Part shown: piece by piece, positions 1 through 5,239 of the stretch
Layout: every line of letters starts with the position of its first letter
How positions within the stretch are numbered: position 1 is the first letter of the stretch
Translations under genes and position numbers: made by a program
Assembly: GCA_046714215.1 (NCBI GenBank)
Contig: JBKKBM010000251.1
Location: forward strand, 1-5,239
Reading direction: 5' to 3'
Origin: DATLCI01 sp046714215
GTDB taxonomy: Bacteria; Acidobacteriota; Terriglobia; Terriglobales; Acidobacteriaceae
Length of the DNA: 5,239 nt
The notes under the pieces: generated by a model
What the model was told of the DNA's origin: nothing
Database searches by the model: none
The model's input: only the letters and a program-made list of their open reading frames with translations

Positions 1-51
1 ACCGAAGATTCTACCGCATGGGAACGGGCCCGAACAAAGTTATGCGAGCGC
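1..51. other. Unassigned left edge, downstream of hemB
   Basis: This is the 51 bp after the hemB stop codon. On the plus strand two frames run in from the left edge and stop at 66-68 and 74-76, just inside the hemB 3' end, so a convergent gene could end here. The visible peptides (21 and 24 residues) are too short to recognise. A short GC palindrome, CGGGCCCG, has no loop and no T run, so I do not call a terminator. Confidence 0.3.
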
Positions 52-1140
52 CTACGCTGCATCTTTAGCAAAGTAAGTGAGGACGATGTCCGCGCCGGCA
101 CGTTTGATCGAGGTCAGCGATTCCAGCATCACTCGCTGGCCGTCCACCCAGCCATTGCGCGCCGCCGCCTGGATCATGGCGTATTCACCGGAGACTTGAT
201 ACGCGGCCAAGGGCAGATCAAAGCGCTGGCGCGCAGCTGCGATCACGTCGAGGTACGGAAGCGCAGGCTTGACCATGACCATGTCCGCGCCTTCAGCCAT
301 GTCGAGTTCGATCTCGCGCATGGCTTCGCGCAGGTTGGCGCCGTCCATCTGATACGACCGGCGATCGCCGAATTGCGGCGCTGAATCCGCCGCCTCACGG
401 AAAGGCCCGTAGAATGCCGACGCGAATTTCGCCGCATAAGAAAGGATAGGCACGTTGCTCATGCCTTCACCATCCAGCGCCTGGCGGATGGCGTGCACGC
501 GGCCGTCCATCATGTCTGACGGCGCAATGATGTCGACGCCCGCCTCCGCCAAGGACACCGCCGTCTTAGCCAGCAGCTCCAGCGTGGCGTCGTTCGCGAT
601 CTCAAAATCTAAGTCCGGCGTGGCGGACGTAGCCGTAGATTCGTGTTTGGGCGCGCGTCCCGCTGCGGCTGAAGCTCCCGCACCAAACGAATGTACCGGC
701 ATGCGTACCCTTTGCTCCTCCGCCGGGCCGCGCTTGCGCTCGATGACTCCGCAATGGCCATGACTCATGTATTCGCAGAGGCAGACGTCCCCGATCACCA
801 GCACGTCTTTCACTTCGGCCTTGATGGCGCGGGTGGCGCGTTGCACCATGCCATCGTCTGACCACGCCCCGCTGGCAATGTCATCTTTACTCTCCGGCAG
901 CCCGAAGAGGATCACGCCGGGGATGCCGAGCGACTTGCACTCCGCCACTTCTTTCACGGCTTCGTCCACGGAGAGGTTGAAGACCCCGGGCATGGAGCCG
1001 ATCTCGCGGCGCACGCCTTCCCCCGGGCAAACGAACAAGGGGTAGACAAAGCTTTCCGGCGTCAGGCGGGTCTCGCGTACCAGCGACCGCAACGTCTCTG
1101 ACTGCCGCAGGCGCCGCATCCGGATGGAAGGAAAGCCCAT
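52..1140 (-). CDS. hemB: Delta-aminolevulinic acid dehydratase (porphobilinogen synthase), HemB
   Basis: HemB condenses two 5-aminolevulinate molecules to porphobilinogen in the cytoplasm, the second common step of heme and other tetrapyrrole synthesis. The 362-residue product has the family's N-terminus (RMRRLRQSETLRSLVRET, YPLFV, SMPGV). The zinc-type segment DVCLCEYMSHGHCG supplies C120, C122 and C130. The barrel motif APSDMMDGRV spans 207-216. The two Schiff-base lysines are K238 (SYAAKFASAFYGPFR) and K291 (MVMVKPALPYLD), and YQVSGEY lies at 314-320. The start at 1140 is chosen because family similarity begins at MGFPSIRMRRLR; the frame stays open to 1383, but that extension looks nothing like HemB. 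No Shine-Dalgarno is visible. The usual length is about 320-340 residues; the excess is a block at about 135-177, following the zinc segment and ending before NDATLELL. M125 stands where Thr is usual. The gene is transcribed divergently from the kinase. Confidence 0.96.
   Translation of the reverse strand: MGFPSIRMRRLRQSETLRSLVRETRLTPESFVYPLFVCPGEGVRREIGSMPGVFNLSVDEAVKEVAECKSLGIPGVILFGLPESKDDIASGAWSDDGMVQRATRAIKAEVKDVLVIGDVCLCEYMSHGHCGVIERKRGPAEEQRVRMPVHSFGAGASAAAGRAPKHESTATSATPDLDFEIANDATLELLAKTAVSLAEAGVDIIAPSDMMDGRVHAIRQALDGEGMSNVPILSYAAKFASAFYGPFREAADSAPQFGDRRSYQMDGANLREAMREIELDMAEGADMVMVKPALPYLDVIAAARQRFDLPLAAYQVSGEYAMIQAAARNGWVDGQRVMLESLTSIKRAGADIVLTYFAKDAA
610..738 (-). other. In-frame insertion within HemB (about 43 residues)
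   Basis: In ordinary HemB proteins about 8-10 residues separate HCG of the zinc segment from NDATLELL. Here 51 residues lie between G131 and N183. The extra block begins basic and charged (RKRGPAEEQR), continues with a Gly/Ala stretch (FGAGASAAAGRAP) and ends Ser/Thr-rich (HESTATSATPD), so it looks flexible. It keeps the reading frame, and sequence on both sides is normal HemB, so I do not read it as a frameshift. Boundaries are estimated from memory of the family and may move by several residues. The role is unknown. Confidence 0.75.
632..700. repeat. Imperfect inverted repeat inside the hemB insertion
   Basis: The left arm at 632-650 (GCCGTAGATTCGTGTTTGG) and the right arm at 683-700 (CCAAACGAATGTACCGGC) form 16 base pairs. 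They have one G-G mismatch, one bulged base at 696 and two bulged bases at 644-645. The loop is 32 bases. Farther out, CCGGCG at 615-620 faces CGCCGG at 721-726, close to the estimated insertion ends. In the hemB mRNA this could fold into a hairpin. The outer match alone would be unremarkable in GC-rich DNA; the inner arms are better. Confidence 0.5.
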
Positions 1141-1148
1141 AAGCCGGA

Positions 1149-1157
1149 ATCTTATCA
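1149..1157 (-). promoter_or_regulatory. Candidate extended -10 promoter of hemB
   Basis: On the minus strand TGATAAGAT fits the extended -10 pattern TGn followed by TAAGAT (4 of 6 to TATAAT). No good -35 lies about 17 bp upstream. The hexamer ends eight bases before the hemB ATG, so transcription would begin almost at the start codon and give a leaderless or nearly leaderless mRNA. This fits the absence of a Shine-Dalgarno sequence. It is pattern matching only. Confidence 0.35.
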
Positions 1158-1256
1158 AAAGGGGTGCCTCGGTCGCCCGGCGACGCGATTTTTGCTTGCT
1201 TTTCCCGCCGCTTCCGGCAAAATCCTTGCCAAACCTCCCAGGGTACCTCGGTAACT

Positions 1257-1284
1257 TTCGTACATGTACGCCCGCCACTATCAT
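1257..1284 (+). promoter_or_regulatory. Weak candidate promoter of the histidine kinase
   Basis: TATCAT at 1279-1284 matches the -10 consensus in 5 of 6 bases. The hexamer 16 bp upstream, TTCGTA, matches the -35 in only 3 of 6. A start near 1291 would leave a leader of about 25 bases before the kinase ATG. The palindrome at 1259-1270 would lie across the end of the -35 and the spacer, a position where a bound protein could block polymerase. TTGCCA at 1226-1231 is a better -35 but has no convincing -10 at the right distance. Confidence 0.22.
1259..1270. promoter_or_regulatory. Perfect 12-bp palindrome, candidate operator
   Basis: CGTACATGTACG reads the same on both strands and lies in the 175-bp gap between the divergent hemB and kinase genes. 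Palindromes of this length suit dimeric regulators. About one is expected by chance in a window of this size, but finding it in the only divergent intergenic region makes it a fair candidate. No regulator family is recognised from the sequence. Confidence 0.35.
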
Positions 1285-1307
1285 CGTTTCGCACGACGTT
1301 ACGCACG
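1285..1307 (+). repeat. Tandem 11-bp direct repeat before the kinase start
   Basis: CGTTTCGCACG at 1285-1295 is followed after one base by CGTTACGCACG at 1297-1307. The copies match in 10 of 11 positions with a 12-bp period, ending eight bases before the kinase ATG. The period is a little over one helical turn, so the copies face nearly the same side of the DNA, as in tandem sites for some response regulators. They would lie in the leader or start region of the kinase transcript. Confidence 0.45.
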
Positions 1308-1315
1308 CACCCATC

Positions 1316-3088
1316 ATGTCTGTATTTCGCAGTAAGCACGTCAATCTATTTTTGCTCGCCGCGCTACTGGTGTACGCCGGCATCGCATTGTTGGTCCCAA
1401 AAAGTTACGGATTGACGGTGTTTGGCAACCTGGCGCAGGCCTTTCTGCAGGCGTTTGCGGTGTTCGCGCTGCTGTTGAACCTGCCCCGGGCCGCCGGACA
1501 CCAGCGCTGGTTCTGGAGCGGCCTGGCGGTGGGCGGCGCGCTGTGGCTGGCGGGCCAATGTTTGTGGGTCTATTACGAAGTGTTCCTGCGGACCGACGTC
1601 CCTGATCCGTTCCTGGCCGACGTTCTTTTCTTTTTGCATACCGTACCCCTCATCGCCGCAGCCACGCTCCAACCGCATGCCACGTTCGCCGAAGGCGATC
1701 ACCGCCTGCGCCAGGGGTACTTCGATTTTGCGATGTTGCTCGTCTGGTGGGTGTTCCTCTACGGATACGTGGTGGGACCGTGGCAGGTGGTGGATCCCAA
1801 TCCGTTGGAATTCGGCGGCCGTTACAACGTCCTCTACCTGATCGAGAACCTGGTGGTCATCCTCGCTTTCGGGGCCTTGTGGTGGCGGACCCAGCGCTCC
1901 TGGCGCCAGGTCTATCGCAATCTTTTCGTCGCGTACACCGTGTATAGCCTGGCTTCCCTCGGCATCAACATCGCCATCGACCAACAGCTTTACTACACCG
2001 GTGGGATCTTTGACATTCCCCTGGTGGCCGCGCTGCTGCTGCAGGCCTACGCGGGCCTTCATGCCTATCGCACGCGCCTGGAGTCGGAGGCGCCGATCAC
2101 GTCCTTACAAATACAGAGCTTTTGGCACGCGCGGCTCTCGATCATGGCCGTTCTGTCCATGCCCCTGTTCGGTTTTTGGGTGCTGAGCGAGACCTCCATG
2201 CCGGAGAATATCCAGCGCTTCCGCCTGATCCTGACCCTCGCCTGCATGCTGGCCTTGATGCTGCTGCTGTTCTTCAAACAAGCGCTCATGGACCGTAAAC
2301 TGCTGGCCTTGCTGGAAGGCACGCGCGCTTCTTACGACGATCTGCAGCGGCTGCAAGGGCAACTGGTGCAGACCGAGAAGCTGGCCTCCATCGGACGCCT
2401 GGTGGCGGGCGCCGCCCATGAGATCAACAATCCGCTGACTGCCATCCTAGGTTACTCAGACTTGCTGGTGGAAGAGGGGAAGCTGGCCCCGGAGCAACAG
2501 GAGATGGCGGAAAAGATCCGCCAGCAGGCCCGCCGCACCAAACACCTGGTGCAGAACTTCCTTACCTTCGCCAAGCAGGCGCCTACTCGCATGATGCCTA
2601 TCGACATGGCGTCCGTGATTGAGGATGCCCTGCAATTACAGGAACTTGATTTAGGGCACCGCAACATCCACACGGTGACCCGGCTGCCCGCTGGCCACGT
2701 GATGGTCAATGGGGATGCCAATCATCTGCTGCAGATGTGTGTCCACATCTTTAACAACGCCATGGAGGCCATGGCGGACGCGCATGGCCAAGGCACGATG
2801 ACCGTCGCACTGGAGGCGCGGGACGACCAGGCCGTGATGACGTGCCAGGATACGGGCCCCGGCGTGGCTGAACCCGACCGCATCTTCGATCCCTTCTACA
2901 CCACCAAGGCCGTGGGCAAAGGCACCGGGCTCGGGCTAAGCGCTTGCTACGGCATCGTCCGCGATCATGGGGGCCAGATCGGCTGCACTAACCTGCCGCA
3001 AGGCGGCGCTATCTTCACCGTCTCCTTGCCGTTGGCTATGGTCGAGAGTCGCGTAGCCACAGCCTCTACGCCCGCACCGCCGCGCTAG
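1316..3088 (+). CDS. Membrane-bound sensor histidine kinase, orphan
   Basis: This 590-residue integral membrane kinase should autophosphorylate on His and pass phosphate to a response regulator; signal and partner are unknown. The first 320 residues contain about ten hydrophobic segments (roughly 9-27, 32-56, 64-87, 98-117, 134-153, 170-190, 202-221, 228-248, 273-290, 302-320) with only short loops, so no sizeable extracytoplasmic sensor. A helical linker (322-360) leads to the phosphoacceptor motif AAHEINNPL with H368. The ATPase domain has the N box (HIFNNAMEAM, N481), G1 box DTGPGV (512-517), F box IFDPFYTTK (523-531) and G2 box GKGTGLGLS (534-542). The first N-box Asn is replaced by H477. 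No receiver or PAS domain is seen. The start at 1316 is chosen because hydrophobic sequence begins right after it; the frame is open back to 1124, but that extension is not kinase-like and overlaps hemB. No Shine-Dalgarno is visible. The stop is 50 bp before mutS2. Confidence 0.93.
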   Translation: MSVFRSKHVNLFLLAALLVYAGIALLVPKSYGLTVFGNLAQAFLQAFAVFALLLNLPRAAGHQRWFWSGLAVGGALWLAGQCLWVYYEVFLRTDVPDPFLADVLFFLHTVPLIAAATLQPHATFAEGDHRLRQGYFDFAMLLVWWVFLYGYVVGPWQVVDPNPLEFGGRYNVLYLIENLVVILAFGALWWRTQRSWRQVYRNLFVAYTVYSLASLGINIAIDQQLYYTGGIFDIPLVAALLLQAYAGLHAYRTRLESEAPITSLQIQSFWHARLSIMAVLSMPLFGFWVLSETSMPENIQRFRLILTLACMLALMLLLFFKQALMDRKLLALLEGTRASYDDLQRLQGQLVQTEKLASIGRLVAGAAHEINNPLTAILGYSDLLVEEGKLAPEQQEMAEKIRQQARRTKHLVQNFLTFAKQAPTRMMPIDMASVIEDALQLQELDLGHRNIHTVTRLPAGHVMVNGDANHLLQMCVHIFNNAMEAMADAHGQGTMTVALEARDDQAVMTCQDTGPGVAEPDRIFDPFYTTKAVGKGTGLGLSACYGIVRDHGGQIGCTNLPQGGAIFTVSLPLAMVESRVATASTPAPPR

Positions 3089-3138
3089 CCGTTCGTCGCG
3101 GCATCCCCGCGTCGCCATCCCTGCGATACCATGAAGAC

Positions 3139-5239
3139 ATGCGGCACACGAGCGCGCGGGTACTGGAATTCGATTCCTTGCGAGAGATAGTCCGCGCCTA
3201 TGCCGCTTCCGCTCTGGGCAAGGACCGCATCGCCGCGCTCGCTCCCTCCAGCGATCGCGAATGGATCGAAGCTCAGCACCGCCTGACCGCGGAGGTCCGA
3301 GTCTTTTACCGTAGCGGGGGACGCTTCGAGTTCGCCGGACTCGAAGATCACACCAAGTTGCTGGATAAATCGCGCATCCAGGGCGCGGCGCTGGAGATCG
3401 CCGAACTGCGCGACATCCTGCTGATCGCCGACCGGGCATCCGAGTGGCGCAGCATCGCCCTCAATCCTCCGGCCAGCATGCAGGAAGGATGGCCGGCGGT
3501 GGAGGCGCTTTCCCGGCGCGTGCAAGACCTTTCTCCCTTGCTGGCTTTCTTCCGCAACAAGATCTTGCCCGATGGCACCCTCGACGATAAAGCCTCGCCG
3601 GAACTGGCGCGCGTTCGCCGGGAGATTGAGAAGCAACGCCGGTCGATCCAGGAATCCCTGCGTGGGTACCTGCGGCGATTGGCCGAAGGCGGCGCCGTGC
3701 AGGACGAACTCGTCACCATTCGCGGCGAACGCTTCGTCATTCCCGTGAAGATTGAGCAGAAGAACCGGGTGAAGGGCGTGGTCCATGGCGCAAGTTCCAG
3801 CGGCCAGACCGTATTTATCGAGCCCATGGAAACCATCGAGCAGAACAACGAACTAGTGCGTCTGCTCGACGAAGAACAAGCGGAGATCCATCGCATCCTC
3901 GTAGAGATGACGCGCCGCGTGGCCGAGCGGGTTGATGATCTCAACGCTGCCACTGATGTGCTCGGCGAACTGGAACTGCAATTCGCCAAAGCGCGCTTCG
4001 CGGAAGATTACAACTGCGCCATGCCCAAGTTGACCGCAGGCGACTTGGCCTTACTGCACGCCCGCCACCCGGTGCTCGAGCGCAATCTACGGACGCAAGG
4101 CAGGTCCGCAGTGCCGATGTCGCTGGAGTTACGAGATAACCATCGGCAACTCATCATCAGCGGCCCTAACACCGGCGGCAAGACCGTGGGCCTCAAAACC
4201 GTGGGTCTGCTCGCATTGATGGCCCAGGCCGGCATTCCCGTGACCGCCGAGAGCGCGGCCCTGCCCGTCTTCGACTCCGTGCTCGCCGACATCGGCGACT
4301 ACCAGTCCATCGAGCAGAATCTCTCTACCTTTTCCGCGCATGTGACCAACATCGACTTCATCTCCAAGACCGCGCGGCGGGAGTCGCTGGTGCTGCTCGA
4401 CGAACTTGGCTCCGCTACTGATCCCGAAGAAGGTGCGGCCCTGGCTGTTTCCATCGCCGAGCATTTCCGCAACATCGGCGCCATCACCATCGTTTCCACC
4501 CATCACACCGCGCTCAAAGTTTATGCCGCCAACGCGGCGGGCGTGCTGAATGCTTCTGTGGGCTTCGACGAGAAGACCTTGCAGCCTACCTATCAGCTCC
4601 GCGTCGGAGTGCCCGGCGCGTCAGCGGGGATCAACATCGCGCACCGCCTGGGATTGAATCCCGAGATCACCACCGCCGCGCGCGCCAAGTTGAAGACGCA
4701 GACCCAGGACGTCGCCTACTTCCTCGATCGCTTGCAGACCGAAGTCGGCGAACTGGAAAAGGAGCGTGCCCATCTCCGCGGAAAGGAACAGGAAGTAGCC
4801 CGCGAGAAGAATCGGCTGGCGTCAGAGGGTCTTACGGAGCAGCGGAACAAGCTGCGCGAGATGGAGAAAAAAGTCGAAGCGTTGCTAAAAGACTTTGAAT
4901 ATCAGGCGCGTGAAGCCGTGGCCGCCGTGCAGGACCGTGCGGCCGCGCAAAAGTTGACCAAGGATGCGGAGCGCCGCATCGCCAAACTGCGGCGCGAATT
5001 CAAGGAACAATTTGATTCGACCGTGGTAGCTCACCACAGCGGCGCGGATGTCGGCGACCCCAACGCCCGTCCGCGCGAAGTGAAGTTTGTCGAAGAGGGT
5101 GACAGCGTACGGCTGAAATCGCTCACCGGGGCCCGCTCCGCGACCGTGACGCGCAAGATCGACGACAACAATTTCGAAGTCGCGGTTGGGCTCATGAAGA
5201 TGAAGGTGGCCCGCTCTGACATCGCGGAAGTCGTCAGCA
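3139..5239 (+). CDS. mutS2: Endonuclease MutS2 (RqcU-type ATPase), 3' end missing
   Basis: Seven hundred codons are present without a stop, and the gene continues beyond the window. MutS2 is a dimeric MutS-family ATPase lacking the mismatch-reading domain. It is reported to suppress recombination at branched DNA in some bacteria and to act on collided ribosomes in Bacillus. The start at 3139 matches the family N-terminus (ARVLEFDSLREIVRAYAASALGK); an ATG at 3131 is out of frame and soon stops. The core includes VTIRGERFVIPVK and GASSSGQTVFIEP. The ATPase has Walker A GPNTGGKT (342-349), DYQSIEQNLSTFSAHVTNI, Walker B LVLLDELGSATDPEEG (D421, E422) and the switch STHHTALK (453-460). A charged coiled coil covers about 520-635. 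A beta-rich KOW-like segment begins near 648 (VKFVEEGDSVRLKSL). Full proteins are near 780-800 residues, so the expected C-terminal Smr nuclease domain lies outside. Possibly co-transcribed with the kinase. Confidence 0.95.
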   Translation, partial: MRHTSARVLEFDSLREIVRAYAASALGKDRIAALAPSSDREWIEAQHRLTAEVRVFYRSGGRFEFAGLEDHTKLLDKSRIQGAALEIAELRDILLIADRASEWRSIALNPPASMQEGWPAVEALSRRVQDLSPLLAFFRNKILPDGTLDDKASPELARVRREIEKQRRSIQESLRGYLRRLAEGGAVQDELVTIRGERFVIPVKIEQKNRVKGVVHGASSSGQTVFIEPMETIEQNNELVRLLDEEQAEIHRILVEMTRRVAERVDDLNAATDVLGELELQFAKARFAEDYNCAMPKLTAGDLALLHARHPVLERNLRTQGRSAVPMSLELRDNHRQLIISGPNTGGKTVGLKTVGLLALMAQAGIPVTAESAALPVFDSVLADIGDYQSIEQNLSTFSAHVTNIDFISKTARRESLVLLDELGSATDPEEGAALAVSIAEHFRNIGAITIVSTHHTALKVYAANAAGVLNASVGFDEKTLQPTYQLRVGVPGASAGINIAHRLGLNPEITTAARAKLKTQTQDVAYFLDRLQTEVGELEKERAHLRGKEQEVAREKNRLASEGLTEQRNKLREMEKKVEALLKDFEYQAREAVAAVQDRAAAQKLTKDAERRIAKLRREFKEQFDSTVVAHHSGADVGDPNARPREVKFVEEGDSVRLKSLTGARSATVTRKIDDNNFEVAVGLMKMKVARSDIAEVVS

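Noticed and set aside
1..40. GCGGTAGAATC on the minus strand, reminiscent of a tRNA D-loop (GGTAGA)
   Set aside because: The spacing from a possible acceptor stem is wrong, the D-stem bases do not pair, and the rest would be off the window edge.
3..76. Plus-strand frames ending at 68 and 76 as the tail of a convergent gene
   Set aside because: Only 21-24 residues are visible, two frames compete and neither peptide is recognisable.
1124..1315. N-terminal extension of the kinase frame by 64 residues
   Set aside because: Its first ATG lies inside the antiparallel hemB start, the peptide is Arg/Pro-rich and not kinase-like, and hydrophobic sequence begins after the Met at 1316.
1141..1383. N-terminal extension of the hemB frame by 81 residues
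   Set aside because: It resembles no HemB sequence, crosses the kinase start, and family similarity begins exactly at the Met at 1140.
1364..2062. Long minus-strand open frame opposite the kinase
   Set aside because: It is antisense to the membrane domain, rich in Gln, Arg, Glu and His as expected from reversed GC-rich codons, and has no recognisable motif.
3080..3101. CCGCG...CGCGG as a terminator after the kinase
   Set aside because: The stem is only five base pairs, the loop is 12 bases and no T run follows.
3102..3125. Near-repeat CATCCCCGCG / CATCCCTGCG in the kinase-mutS2 gap
   Set aside because: Nine of ten matches in C/G-rich sequence at a 14-bp offset is weak, and nothing ties it to a function.
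3131..3190. ATG at 3131 as the mutS2 start
   Set aside because: It is in a different frame and meets a stop within 20 codons; the ATG at 3139 leads into the MutS2 N-terminus.
3085..3989. Two overlapping minus-strand open frames opposite mutS2
   Set aside because: They lie opposite a well-conserved MutS2 frame, and their composition is that of shadow frames.

Overview
This window holds three protein genes of a GC-rich bacterium: hemB on the minus strand, then a membrane histidine kinase and mutS2 on the plus strand. mutS2 runs off the right edge. The high GC, the weak Shine-Dalgarno signals and the style of the kinase (a multi-helix membrane domain feeding an HEINNPL-type core) suggest Acidobacteriota. 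That assignment is an inference from general resemblance; no ribosomal RNA or other marker is present to prove it.

Layout. Bases 1-51 are a short stretch downstream of hemB with nothing assignable. hemB (52-1140, minus) encodes porphobilinogen synthase, with all zinc and Schiff-base residues in place. It carries about 40 extra residues just after the zinc-binding segment, and the DNA coding for them contains an imperfect inverted repeat. Bases 1141-1315 form a 175-bp divergent intergenic region. It holds a plausible extended -10 for hemB very close to the start codon, a weak candidate promoter for the kinase, a perfect 12-bp palindrome and a tandem pair of 11-mers just before the kinase start. 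The kinase (1316-3088, plus) has about ten membrane helices and complete H, N, G1, F and G2 boxes; no response regulator gene is seen. After 50 bp comes mutS2 (3139 to the edge, plus), with an intact MutS-type ATPase. Its C-terminal Smr domain, if present, lies outside the window.

How the genes relate. Nothing joins the three into one pathway. hemB is tetrapyrrole biosynthesis, the kinase is an orphan sensor, and mutS2 acts on branched DNA and/or collided ribosomes. Kinase and mutS2 are close enough to share a transcript. hemB and the kinase share a divergent control region, so co-regulation is possible but unproven. I see no mobile element, CRISPR array, RNA gene or clearly new multi-gene system. 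The items most worth a second look are the hemB insertion with its palindromic DNA and the repeats in the divergent promoter region.
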